From positions 62,001-126,000 of the forward strand of contig JAOTOL010001227.1 of assembly GCA_034440575.1 (NCBI GenBank): 64,000 bases of DNA, given 5' to 3'. The notes under the pieces are model-generated. The model saw only the letters and a program-made list of their open reading frames with translations, ran no database searches and had not been told where the DNA came from. Position numbers and translations under genes: made by a program. This document shows positions 38,031 to 50,159 of the stretch, in pieces. How positions within the stretch are numbered: the first letter of the stretch is position 1; each line of letters opens with the position of its first letter. This DNA is from Imbricaverruca yamaguchii (Eukaryota; Arthropoda; Thecostraca; Neoverrucidae).

Positions 38031-40006
38031 ATTTCCGGCACTATAACCCGTCGGGGACTGTCCGCGAACCACTGGTGTCTGGATCTTCCGTGGAGGAGCC
38101 GAACCGCACCCTCCACCGACCGTGTCTGGACTGTAACTGGCCGGCCGCCGTCGAGCTCCCGGTCCTCATCCTCCGCCGGCAATCTGGCCCAGCCGGCGCC
38201 GCCGCACGCCACTCTCGCCGCCCGACACGCGGTCGGGCCGCGCCAGTACGGGCCGGAGTCGCGTGCTCCCGCCGGACACCTGGCCTGCCCCTGGCATTGA
38301 GAGCACGGGAAAGGGGCGTCGCACCGCCCGGTGGAGTGTCCTGACTACGGTTCAGTTTTGCGTGCACAGAGGCGTTCCGCGGCAGTGTTGGACTGCGAGG
38401 AGGGCCGGCGCCACATTGATTAAACCGGTAAACCACCGAGGTGGTGTCGGTAATAGCGTCTCCACAATGTGTTCACAATGCCTGCTGCCGTTGCACTGCA
38501 CCAGTTGCCCGACGGTGCGCCGCTCGGTTTACGCAGTCGCGCGCCAGCAATTATTGCCCGTCCGTAGCTGTGCAGGAACGTTCGTTGCACAGAGTGGCAG
38601 CCACTTCTCCTCTTTCCGTGGAAGGGCATATGGACAGCCTAAAAATGGCAGATCACTATTTTAATCGATTCTTCGTGCAACGACCATGGGGTTAATAGTT
38701 AGGGTTCTCCAGGAGGGCATGCCTAGGGAGGGGTATGGCACCCGTTATCCCACTTTGCCATGCACGTGCCTCGGTGACCTTTAGCATGAACCCTGTAGGC
38801 GCTTCATGGAAATTGACTTTAAACCTATTGATGTTGAGAAGATTTTGATGTCCTGCATGTTGGCAGACATCACAGACACTTGCTAAGCGCATTGTCATTT
38901 ATATCATATAAGTACGAAATAAAACAGGCGGTATGATGAGCATTGTCATGTGAGAAGTTGCAATCCTAGAGAGTGGTGCCAGAATCGTACAGCGGCGAAC
39001 GTGGGCAAAACAGGGTTGCTTTTTTATTTCCACCAGGTTGAGAAATGTACCTCAATTCAACATATTTTCAACGATGTCCAATGAGCTTTTGGTATTCTCG
39101 AGCAATAATTGATAGTGTTATGACTAACAATGTGTGATAGCGATAGTGATAGATACGTTTGTCATTGTTCTCGCATGTTCAGAGCCTGGGGCCTCCACTT
39201 GAATATGTTGAACATAGCAGGAAGTGTGTCATTGTTCTCGCATGTTCAGAGCCTGGGGCCTCCATTTGAATATGTTGAACATAGCAGGAAGTCCCCTAAC
39301 TACATGAACCTATCACTCCTTTTTGAGCTGCGCAAGACCGCAATGTGTAGTGAAAGGAGCATGTGACGAAATGTGTAAATGGAGTAAATGTGACGGCTTA
39401 TCACGGCTTCCACATTACTCTTGCTCAGGGATGAACTCAAAAGCACCGGTTGAGGGTCGGGCTATTGCAAAAGCAAATTCTCCAATTTCTGAAAACTCCT
39501 CTTTGTCCAAAATTTCGACAAAAATCAGCCTCTTGGAGGATGACTAACTGCTCCCCATAGACTCGCCAATGATATTAGTAAAAATGCTTTAGTACATAGC
39601 GTGTAAGAGTGATAAATGGCCCAGCTTGCTCAGAGGATATGCTCGGAAAGAAGTCGACATTTTCTTCAACCCACACATTTCTCCGACAGCCACTAGTCAC
39701 GTTATCGGAGGTCAATCAGAAGCAAGTTCAAAATTTCAGAATCAAGGAAGCAGCGGTATCAATCTGTCGTCTCCAGTGCGAAGGCTGCCAAAGTGCCATC
39801 GCTCAGATAGGTGCGAGCGGATGCGTGGTGGAGACTTCCGTTGTGGAAGTGCCCGCACGTTGGACTGTGCGTTCGCCTGCTGCAGCGAGCACAAAGCAAG
39901 CCGGACAGGCGAACAAAGAGGAGCGGAAGATCGAGTCCGGCCCGACCGCGACGCATGGTTAATCCAGCCGTCTGCGATCAGATATCGTGGGTCCCGAGTG
40001 GACGCA
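38031..40006. other. Region upstream of the cyclin D start
   Basis: 38031-38440 is CpG-rich and should hold the 5' leader and promoter of cyclin D on the minus strand. No TATA box or initiator could be assigned. 38700-39950 is AT-richer, with one 67-bp duplication. Confidence 0.5.
39161..39294 (+). repeat. 67-bp direct duplication
   Basis: GTCATTGTTCTCGCATGTTC at 39161 and 39228, nearly identical over the full 67 bp. Confidence 0.9.
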
Positions 40007-40170
40007 TGTGTGACGTCACCGGCCGGCAGCTGTCCCGCCGTACGTGGCCACCCGCACAGCACATGTGACGTCACCGGCCGGCAGCTGTCCCGCCGTACGT
40101 GGCCACCTCCACAGCACGTGTGACGTCACCGGCCGGCAGCTGTCCAGCCGTACGCTGCCACCTGCACAGC
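40007..40170 (+). promoter_or_regulatory. 55-bp tandem repeat carrying CRE, E-box and ACGTG motifs upstream of cyclin D
   Basis: Three units at 55-bp spacing, each with the palindromic CRE TGACGTCA (40011, 40066, 40121), CCGGCCGGCAGCTG with a CAGCTG E-box, and CGTACGTGG or its variant CGTACGCTG. A partial fourth unit has lost the CRE. The block lies about 2 kb upstream of the cyclin D start. The enhancer role is inference: CRE control of vertebrate cyclin D1 is known, but nothing is shown here. Confidence 0.45.
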
Positions 40171-40239
40171 CGAGGCTACCGTGACCGGCCACCCATACCG
40201 GCGGTTGGACGGTCACGCCGCGGGCCACGGGAGCGTAGT

Positions 40240-41012
40240 CAGCTGCTGACCTTCCGGCTCTGACCTGCACACTGGTCAGGTCAGCAGCAGCTCAGGTACT
40301 CGGCGATACCTGCAGCGGTCACACTGGCTGTGGGGAGTGAGGGCAGCTGCTGACCTGCCGGCTCTGACCTGCACACTGGTCAGGTCAGCAGCAGCTCAGG
40401 TATCGGCGATACCTGCAGCGGTCACACTGGCTGTGGGGAGGAGGGCAGCTGCTGACCTGCCGGCTCTGGCCTGCACACTGGTCAGGTCAGCAGCAGCTCA
40501 TGTATCGGCGATACCTGCAGCGGTCACACTGGCTGTGGGGAGTGAGGGCAGCTGCTGACCTGCCGGCTCTGACCTGCACACTGGTCAGGTCAGCAGCAGC
40601 TCAGGTATCGGCGATACCTGCAGTGGTCACACTGGCTGTGTGGAGTGAAGGCAACTGCTGACCTGCCGGCTCTGACCTGCACGCTGGTCAGGTCAGCAAC
40701 AGCTCAGGTATCGGCGATACCTGCAGCGGTCACACTGGCTGTGGGGAGTGAGGGCAGCTGCTGACCTGCCGGCTCTGACCTGCACACTGGTCAGCAGCAG
40801 CTCAGGTATCGGCGATACCTGCAGCGGTCACACTGGCTGTGGGGAGTGAGGGCAGCTGCTGACCTGCCGGCTCTGACCTGCACACTGGTCAGGTCAGCAG
40901 CAGCTCAGGTATCGGCGATACCTGCAGCGGTCACACTGGCTGTGGGGAGTGAGGGCAGCTGCTGACCTGCCGGCTCTGGCCTGCACACCGGTCAGGTCAG
41001 CAGCAGCTCAGG
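40240..41012 (+). repeat. 103-bp minisatellite with two internal palindromes
   Basis: About eight units of 102-103 bp. Each unit has inverted arms CTGCTGACCTG and CAGGTCAGCAG, and a near-perfect palindrome CAGGTATCG-g-CGATACCTG. Units differ by a few substitutions and one small deletion near 40790. It lies 2.2-3.0 kb upstream of the cyclin D start. Confidence 0.92.
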
Positions 41013-41639
41013 TTTCGCTGGACCACCAACACAACAGCAGGTTTACAATGGCTGTGGGGAGTGGGGCCAACTCCCGACAAAATCACAGCTCACATGGGCT
41101 CATCGATATGATCAATAAAAACCAGCAGTCAACCCTGCCGTCATTACCCATCCTACCTGCATGCAGGGGACAGCAGCTCTTGTCACATTCCCGATTGGGG
41201 CCCGTCCCCTGTTTACTTGCGACCTATAAACAAGGCCTGTCGAGAAGACGAGTCGCCTACCACTTGACCGTCAGGATGGCTCCGGTATGCTTTGTTCTTT
41301 TGTTCTTGATTATGTTTCATCGCAATACTTGATAAAGGAAGTATGTATATATTTGAGTAAATATGCTGTTAATTATGATGACTTCATTTATAGTGGAACT
41401 CGTCGAGAGATCATTGTGATAATTTCGTAGGAATTCGTCGGTTTAGTTGATTTCCGGTGTTGGGTTTCTTGATCCGCAAGTTTCCCTAACCTCTATTGCT
41501 GTGATGCCGCAGCTGGCCAGCTGGCCCTGACAACTCCAGGCAGATAGACCGTTATATGTGTGGAGGTGTCTTCTGTGCCAGCTGCACCTGTCAGACAGAC
41601 TGGTCAGACATTCAGCTCTCTATGTGGAGGTGGTGATCA

Positions 41640-42052
41640 ACTGAGCACTGACTACTGACTAGTAAGACCAGTGTGACCACTGACAGTCGGTTACGTCTGA
41701 CCGCTGACCAGTGAGACCAGTGTGACCACTGACAGTCGGTCACGTCTGACCGCCGATCAGTGAGACCAGTGTGACCACTGACAGTTGGTTAGGTCTGATC
41801 GCTGACCAGTGATACCAGTGTGACCGCTGATCAGTGAGACCAGTGTGACCACTGACAGTCGGTCACGTCTGACCGCTGACCAGTGAGACCAGTGTGGCCA
41901 CTGACAGTCGGTCACGTCTGACCGCTGACCAGTGAGACCAGTATGACCTCTGACAGTCTCACGTCTGACCGCTGACCAGTGAGACCAGTATGACCTCTGA
42001 CAGTCTCACGTCTGACCGCTGACCAGTGAGACCAGTGTGACCACTGATGGTT
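41640..42052 (+). repeat. 49-bp minisatellite
   Basis: About eight units with GTCACGTCTGACCGCTGACC and AGTGAGACCAGTGTGACCAC, including two shorter units around 41940-42010. Confidence 0.92.
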
Positions 42053-42224
42053 GGAGACTGTGCGACACGTGTCCCCCTTACTTGGCTAGCAGCATTAAGT
42101 TCCGTGCCGAATTGGCCAGTGGTGGCACTCGTGGAATGACGCGAACAAATTGGAGGTGCCCGCATAAATACGGAAGCTGCGAGGCGCAGCTTCTGTATCG
42201 GGCGGCCAGACGTGGAATGGCGTG

Positions 42225-43048
42225 GTGAGGCGTTGGTGTGGCCGTGGTGGCCGTGGGCGTGTGGCGTGTGGCCGTGGTGGCCGTGGTGGCGTATTTGATC
42301 GCGTGCTTTGTCATTTTGTCTCTTTCATCACGTTTTGGCCATTGTGGCCGTGGTGGTGGTCGAGTGTCCTTTGTGATTGGAACCGTGGTTGACGTGAGTG
42401 GCCTGAAAAGGCCGTGATGTGGGAACTCAATGTGACTACTACTGGTGGCAGTCGGTCACATCTGACCGCTGTCCGTGGTGGCCGTGGTGGCCGTGGTGGC
42501 CGTGGTGGCCGTGGTGGCCGTGGTGGCCGTGGTGGCCGTGGTGGCCGTGGTGGCCGTGGTGGCCGTGGTGGCCGTGGTGGCCGTGGTGGCCGTGGCGGCC
42601 GTGGCGGCCGTGGCGGCCGTGGCGGCCGTGGCGGCCGTGGCGGCCGTGGTGGCCGTGGTGGCCGTGGTGGCCGTGGTGGCCGTGGTGGTGGCCGTGGTGG
42701 CCGTGGTGGTGGCCGTGGTGGTGGCCGTGGTGGCCGTGGTGGCCGTGGTGGTGGCCGTGGTGGTGGCCGTGGTGGCCGTGGTGGCCGTGGTGGCCGTGGT
42801 GGCCGTGGTGGCCGTGGTGGCCGTGGTGGCCGTGGTGGCCGTGGTGGCCGTGGTGGCCGTGGTGGCCGTGGTGGCCGTGGTGGCCGTGGTGGCCGTGGTG
42901 GCCGTGGTGGCCGTGGTGGCCGTGGTGGCCGTGGTGGCCGTGGTGGCCGTGGTGGCCGTGGTGGCCGTGGTGGCCGTGGTGGCCGTGGTGGCCGTGGTGG
43001 CCGTGGTGGCCGTGGTGGCCGTGGTGGCCGTGGTGGCCGTGGTGGCCG
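42225..43048 (+). repeat. 9-bp (GGCCGTGGT)n array
   Basis: A degenerate lead-in (42225-42380), then about 64 units of GGCCGTGGT from 42470, with a homogenised block of GGCCGTGGC at 42594-42650 and 12-bp GGTGGCCGTGGT units near 42690-42770. Frames encoding Gly-Arg-Gly-Gly, His-His-Gly or Pro-Pro-Arg repeats are products of the array. Confidence 0.96.
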
Positions 43049-43227
43049 ACCAGGCGCCACAGCTGTCGCTGCTGCAAAACAGTGCCACGCACAGACCACC
43101 CCATGTCCGTGCGCACTGGTGATGCCGACCTTCACTTCCGACTCTCTCACATGGTGGTGTGCTTCTGGGCCAGCCGAATCCTTCCTCCCCCTCACTAGGT
43201 TTGCATCACCTGCCGAGCCGGCCGGTC

Positions 43228-43420
43228 AGCGGCGGCGCCGCTGCCCCTGGCGGACGCGGCGGTGGCCGGGACCTGACACGCGGGCCTCCACACAGCCGCA
43301 GGGCCACCGCAGCGGCGGCGCACCTCTGGCGGACGCGGCGGTGGCCGGGACCTGACACGCGGGCCTCCACACAGCCGCAGGGCCACCGCAGCGGCGGCGC
43401 ACCTCTGGCGGGACGCCGAC
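43228..43420 (+). repeat. 79-bp tandem repeat
   Basis: GGCGGACGCGGCGGTGGCC at 43249 and 43328, with a third start at 43407. A very GC-rich unit. Confidence 0.9.
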
Positions 43421-43914
43421 ACACCCAGCACGGCCGCGCCACAACAGCGAACGGCCGGCGACCGCAGCACGTGCCGCGCCAACGCCAAATCACGGGCGTG
43501 CGCCGGAACCGGAAGGAGGTGGAGAGCAATGGGAGCCGGTGCGGGAGGTGTGAAACGGGCGGCAGCTGGTGTTGGGCGAACTGGATAAACTCGTGTTCAG
43601 GTGTAGGGGCGACTGCGGCTGATTCAACTGGATGAACTCATGTCAGAAAGTGCAAGGTTGACCGCGGTTGGCCGAACTGGATGAACTGATGTCTGCTGCG
43701 GCCAAGATGCTTTTACGTGCATGTGTAACTTCAATATGGAAACCTACTCCTCCCCCCAATTCTTTTGGGACTACCCATTGCTTATACGTATTGGGCCCCG
43801 AATAATTTTCAGAAACAAACCAATTATAAATGCCATAACCCCTGATGTTTTGGATAATCATCGCATCCCTAATGAGCCTGGAACTGCCACCCGAGTGCTA
43901 ATGCGACCGTGTAT

Positions 43915-45145
43915 GTACTGGCCGTGTATGTACCGACTGTGTGTGCACTGACGGTGCATGCACCGACTGTATATGTACCGAGTGTGTGAGCACCGACTGT
44001 ATATGTACGGTGGTGGGCGGTGTATATGTACCGAGTGTGTATGTGCACCGACTGTGTATGTACCGAGTGTGTGAGCACCGACTGTATATGTGCCGAGTGT
44101 GTGAGCACCGACTGTATATGTACCGAGTGTGTGAGCACCGACTGTATATGTACCAAGTGTGTGAGCACCGACTGTATATGTACCAAGTGTGTGAGCACCG
44201 ACTGTATATGTACCGAGTGTGTATGTGCACCGACTGGATATGTACCGAGTGTGTGAGCGCCGACTGTATATGTACCGAGTGTGTGAGCACCGGCTGTATA
44301 TGTACCGAGTGTGTGAGCACCGACTGTATATGTACCGAGTGTGTATGTGCACCGACTGTATATGTACCAAGTGTGTGAGCACCGACTGTATATGTACCGA
44401 GTGTGTGAGCACCGACTGTATATGTACCGAGTGTGTATGTACACAGACTGTATATGTACCAAGTGTGTGAGCACCGACTGTATATGTACCGATTGTGTAT
44501 GTGCACCGACTGTGTATGTACCGAGTGTGTGAGCACCGGCTGTATATGTGCCAAGTGTGTGAGCACCGACTGTATATGTACCAAGTGTGTGAGCACCGAC
44601 TGTATATGTACCAAGTGTGTGAGCACCGACTGTATATGTACCAAGTGTGTGAGCACCGACTGTATATGTACCGAGTGTGTGTGCACCGACTGATATGTAC
44701 CGAGTGTGTTGGCGCCGACTGGATATGTACCGAGTGTGTGAGCGCCGACTGTATATGTACCGAGTGTGTATGGCACCGACTGTATATGCACCGAGTGTGT
44801 ATGTGCACCGACTGTATATGTGCCAAGTGTGTGAGCACCGACTGTATATGTACCAAGTGTGTGAGCACCGACTGGATATGTACCGAGTGTGTGAGCGCCG
44901 ACTGTATATGTACCGAGTGTGTGAGCACCGACTGTATATGTACCGAGTGTGTATGTGCACCGACTGTATATGTACCAAGTGTGTGAGCACCGACTGTATA
45001 TGTACCGAGTGTGTGAGCACCGACTGTATATGTACCGAGTGTGTGAGCACCGACTGTATATGTACCGAGTGTGTATGTGCACCGAATGTGTATGTGCAGA
45101 CGGTGTATGCACCGAGTGTGCACGCACTGTCGGTGTATGTACCGG
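43915..45145 (+). repeat. 30-bp minisatellite
   Basis: About forty units of GAGCACCGACTGTATATGTA followed by CCGAGTGTGT. A 32-bp variant with GTGTATGTGCACC recurs regularly. All three minus frames stay open because the unit is a multiple of three, and no protein is claimed. Confidence 0.95.
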
Positions 45146-45389
45146 CCGCTTCCTTAATGCTTGGTCTTCGACACTTCTGGAAAATGCGACAGTTCCTGAC
45201 ACTCCCATCATACCCAGCGGTGTTCTCCCGTGACATGCAAGCAGTTCTTCATGTTCATGTTGAGAGAGGAACGCCTTACTGTGTGAGAATGAGGTTGCTC
45301 CTGGGACAATTGAAAATCAGACTGGAAGGAATTAGGCAGTATGAACAAATAACTACTCCCCACGGGAGCTGATCTCCCCTTTTTTGATA

Positions 45390-46440
45390 GCGTTCTCGCT
45401 GCCGAGAGAAAACAAGATGTGACAAAAGAGGAGCTACTATCACGTACATTAAAACACATTTCTTCAGCATATCATGGTTGCATAGTCACACTCACCGATA
45501 GCTCGAAGACTGACACCGGCGAAGGTAGTGTTTTCGTTGGAGAATCAATTCATCACACGATCGTTCCCACTGTCGCCAAACGTTGTGGTCTTCACTGCCG
45601 AGTTGATGGTCATCAGCAAAACTCTTGCATACATCCAAGTCCACGACGGGGTTTTTCATGCCATTCTGACTGATTCACTGAGCAGTCTTTTGTCATTACG
45701 TGGTTTTAATCAACAACATGCTATTGTACGAAACATTTGATCGCAACTTACTTCGCCACATCGCATGGGAAAACAGGTAGCGCTTTGCTGGATTCCAGTA
45801 CATGTCGGAATACATGGTAATTAGCTGGCCGATCAGACTGCAAGGCATGCAGCCAGATCGTCAAGGGGAACACCATGCCGCGTGCTTGCACTTCCTGCCA
45901 GTGACCATTACCGAAGTATCTCATCACTTCTTCTCCGACAGTGGCAAGCCAGATGGGACCAAGTGGAGTTCAACTAATAAAAGCAAATCAAACTACACTT
46001 AGCGCTGTGGCCCGTGTCCTTCAGCCGAACTAGAAGGGACGAGGTGGCCATCTGCCGTCTCAGAATTGGGCACACACTAGCTACGCATAGGTATTTATAG
46101 TGCAGGGACGAAAGGCCGAAATGGTGAGGTGTGATGCCACACTTACTGTGTACCATGTTTTGGTGGCGTGTCCAGTATATACGGAAGAACGCAAGCGCCA
46201 CTTCGGATCTGCTGCGAATGCTTTGAGGTCGGTGGACTCACTGTGGAATGATTCACGATTTATACACAATAGAGCAGTTTTGTACTTCCTTCGATGATTT
46301 CATGTAATATATTATCCTGAAGCTGATAATTTCTTCTTCATATATTTATTCGATGCAAGAACTTGGCGTTAAGCGAGTCATGGGTCCAATATAACCCACT
46401 TGGTTGACGCACCCTAAAACCCCAGTAATAATAATATCAT
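45390..46440 (+). mobile_element. Decayed I/jockey-type LINE 3' end with RNase H remnant
   Basis: Translation across frames gives an RNase H-like series: TLTDSSKT near 45490 (degenerate TDGSK), SVFTAELMVI near 45570, AILTDSLSSLLSL near 45665, and CWIPVHVGIHGN near 45795. After these come ICRLRIGHT and a YHVLVACP...ERKRHFG tail ending near 46205. The sequence closes with (TAA)n-like repeats at about 46424-46436, as in I-clade LINEs. Frameshifts and stops occur throughout, and the reverse transcriptase part is missing. Confidence 0.75.
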
Positions 46441-47834
46441 CATGGTCATTCGTGCTTACACTTCAGCGATCCGGCGGTTAGTCATCTGACGACTGTCCAA
46501 CCTGACTCGATAGGCTTTGCGTTACCCCGTGACTGATTATAAAGTTGCAAAAATTTTGTTTTGTTATTTTGCAGATATTAACACTGCTGCACCACGGTAA
46601 CCGTCACGCCTTGCGTTACATTTAGTGGTGGGAGGTGCTGAACTATCGGACACAAACCAGCAATAATCAGTGGGTGTTCAGCCAACAAACATCTAGGCAC
46701 CAGACTTGTGTTCAACTCAAATTTTTTGGTCGGTTCACATGTGACTCATAGATCTTGAGATCCCATTCGACTCGCGACTCAAACAAACCGACATAAATTC
46801 GAATAGATTCAAATTTGACTCAATGGCATCAGACTCATGAGCCACACGATTCAGTCTGCACTGCCCACACATGATATATGAATGATTGTCTCACGATTCG
46901 ACTCATTTTAAAGAAATATGTGATTAAACTCACGACTGAAGATATATTTTGCGGAAAATAATCGACTCAACTCGCGACTCATCCAAAAAACGATTGATCC
47001 ATGAGTCGATTCTCGATTCAACTCCAGTCGAGCACAGGTCTGCTAGGCACACGGGGGAAAGGAGACTTGCCAAAATAGTTTTGCTCACCCATTCCTGTGG
47101 AAAAAAAGCATCGGTTCGAAAAGCCACTAATAGTGTTTATCAAGAACTGCTTGCTCACATACATTTGTATACAGCAACAAGGAAAATAATCCTGGATCAT
47201 GAATAATGGTATCGCAATAGTGTACGTGAGTGCCAAGATAGTGGTACCAAGGTAGTGGTACCTACTGGATGTCTGTGCATGGGACTGCAGAGTACCAAGG
47301 TAGTGTGGTACCTGCTGAATGTTTGTACTTGGGACTGCTGGTGGACATCTAGGGAAAATTAGTGTGTTCAGTGAAGTGAAAAGCTATAAATGAAGTGGGT
47401 CACCCCGCTATAAGGGGCCCACCACCAGTATTCATGAGGAGAAAGCACAGAAGTGCAGCCATAGACGCAGCCGGCAAACGCTACCGAAGATGGGCGACCG
47501 CTAACTTGTGACCATGTTGACCGAAATGCTCAAGTGCCCATGTGTTTTAGTGTCGCACAACGCTAACTAGATTGGAACAGTTAAGGTAATCCTCATCAAA
47601 CACCACCGCAAGTAGTTAAACGTACTTCCACTTCTGCACATCATATACTTTTATACTATAATTATATTAATTTCGCTATTCACTGTGTCAATTCCTCATG
47701 CCAAAGCGATCAAGACCATCAGCTAGGTTTTGTAGGAGCAGTTGGGTGGAGGACCTTCCAATGTGTCACAGAGCACATCACTTGCTCCTGTGAACTGGCA
47801 TTCTCGGCTGGTCGCAGGCTGCACCACTGTCAAC
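46441..47834. other. Unannotated sequence between the I-type LINE and the 53-bp array
   Basis: Includes the GACTC-rich stretch and a doubled CCAAGGTAGTG...GGTACC segment at 47240-47330. No gene recognised. Confidence 0.5.
46700..47040 (+). repeat. Degenerate GACTC-rich stretch
   Basis: CGACTC or TGACTCA occurs about fifteen times at irregular spacing, mixed with ATTCGA. It looks like a decayed tandem repeat. Confidence 0.6.
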
Positions 47835-48645
47835 ATCTGTGTCATTATCAGTGACTGCCACGTTATCATAGCTGTATCATTACCACAATCTGCGTCACTA
47901 TCAGAGACTGCCACGTTACCACAACTGTATCATTATCATCATCTGCGTCACTATCAGAGACTGCCACGTTACCACAACTGTATCATTACCACAATCTGCG
48001 TCACTATCAGAGACTGCCACGTTACCACAACTGTATCATTATCATCATCTGCGTCACTATCAGAGACTGCCACGTTACCACAACTGTATCATTACCACAA
48101 TCTGCGTCACTATCAGAGACTGCCACGTTATCACAACTGTATCATTATCATCATCTGCGTCACTATCAGAGACTGCCACGTTATCACAACTGTATCATTA
48201 TCATCATCTGCGTCACTATCAGAGACTGCCACGTTATCACAACTGTATCATTATCATCATCTGCGTCACTATCAGAGACTGCCACGTTGCCACAACTGTA
48301 TCATTATCATCATCTGCGTCACTATCAGAGACTGCCACGTTACCACAACTGTATCATTACCACAATCTGCGTCACTATCAGAGACTGCCATGTTACCACA
48401 ACTGTATCATTATCATCATCTGCGTCACTATCAGAGACTGCCACGTTACCACAACTGTATCATTATCGTCATCTGCGTCACTATCAGAGACTGCCACGTT
48501 ACCACAACTGTATCATTATCATCATCTGCGTCACTATCAGAGACTGCCACGTTACCACAACTGTATCATTATCATCATCTGCGTCACTATCAGAGACTGC
48601 CACGTTATCACAACTGTACCATTATCATCATCTGCGCTTTTATCA
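47835..48645 (+). repeat. 53-bp minisatellite with alternating unit types
   Basis: About fifteen units of ATCTGCGTCACTATCAGAGA and CTGCCACGTTACCACAACTG. The unit end alternates between ATTACCACA and ATTATCATC. Confidence 0.94.
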
Positions 48646-49237
48646 GCGATTGCCACATATCAGTAACTGTACCGTTATCAGGGTCTTCGATATTATCCGC
48701 AACTGCGCCATCTTCAGCTGCTCAGGGAATGATATCTGGACTCAAAGGCACCACATAGGTTTTGCAGGCTGTGTGGCTATTATTATGATTATAGTTTGCA
48801 AAATATTTATGTGTGCAGCACATGAACGCAACATACGTTCCAGGTCAGTACGGCAGCCCTCGTCGATTGTTTCGAAGCACAGAAGCCACCGATCAACATT
48901 CATGCGTATGTTTCGAAACACAGAAGCTACCGATCAATGTTCATCCCTCTGTTTCTAACCATATAGGCAAGCGATCAACATTCATGTTTCTGTCGTAGGC
49001 GGTTTGTTTGAATATGCACTTGGGAACCTCGATAATTCTCTTCTTTAGGAAATTTCGCGGTGATTGTCTAAGGTAGCCAGTCGAACAGTTGTGCGTCGAT
49101 CCATTCAGGGTAGCATCAGAAGTAACGGAGTCAAAGAGCATTCCATAAACTCAGCTTGTCAGTCCATGCGAGAGATGCGGCGAGCGGTGATGTGGATTCC
49201 GCGTGGTGGCTGCTTTGATGCGCGCATACTGCTCCCA
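48646..49237. other. Unannotated sequence
   Basis: GAAGCCACCGATCAACATTC recurs two to three times at 48870-48990. Nothing else seen. Confidence 0.5.
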
Positions 49238-49814
49238 AAGTACTGCTGGTACTGGTACTGCTGGTACTGGTACTGCTGGTACTGGTACTGCTGGTACTGG
49301 TACTGCTGGTACTGGTACTGCTGGTACTGGTACTGCTGGTACTGGTACTGCTGGTACTGGTACTGCTGGTACTGGTACTGCTGGTACTGGTACTGCTGGT
49401 ACTGGTACTGCTGGTACTGGTACTGCTGGTACTGGTACTGCTGGTACTGGTACTGCTGGTACTGGTACTGCTGGTACTGGTACTGCTGGTACTGGTACTG
49501 CTGGTACTGGTACTGCTGGTACTGGTACTGCTGGTACTGGTACTGCTGGTACTGGTACTGCTGGTACTGGTACTGCTGGTACTGGTACTGCTGGTACTGG
49601 TACTGCTGGTACTGGTACTGCTGGTACTGGTACTGCTGGTACTGGTACTGCTGGTACTGGTACTGCTGGTACTGGTACTGCTGGTACTGCTGGTACTGGT
49701 ACTGCTGGTACTGGTACTGCTGGTACTGGTACTGCTGGTACTGGTACTGCTGGTACTGGTACTGCTGGTACTGGTACTGCTGGTACTGGTACTGCTGGTA
49801 CTGGTACTGCTCAT
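49238..49814 (+). repeat. 15-bp minisatellite, block left of the CR1-like LINE
   Basis: About 38 near-identical units of TGCTGGTACTGGTAC, with one 6-bp shortening at 49680. It abuts the 3' end of the LINE at 49814/49815. Confidence 0.96.
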
Positions 49815-50159
49815 AAAGTCATAAAGTCATAAAGTGTTAAGGCTTAATAAGGGCCACAAGGGCCCATCTGGGTCAAGCCTGTCTAAAAGATATTAGAAAG
49901 TACATGTTCACACCTATCAATTCCAAACCCATGCAATCCCTCCACCTGTGCCACCACAGCCAATCTCATCAGTATGACATCGCAAAGGAAGTTGCCAAAT
50001 CCACTGCTAGGTACACCCCATATAGTACAACATAATACTAGCATAATGTTATACCCTATATAGCTAGTGAAAATACTCAATATCCCATGCATCACAAGTT
50101 AGAATTCAAAAACAACATTTTCCTGTCTAAAAATTTATCCACCCTACTTTTAAAGACAT

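Noticed and set aside
42311..43355. Gly-Arg-Gly-Gly and Pro-Pro-Arg repeat proteins, resembling RGG-box proteins
   Set aside because: A pure 9-bp array with similarly open frames on both strands, and no flanking domain or splice context.
43858..45236. 455- and 437-codon minus-strand frames with His-Thr-Ser-Val-His repeats
   Set aside because: They run through the 30-bp array, whose length is a multiple of three. All minus frames stay open at once, which is a repeat artefact.
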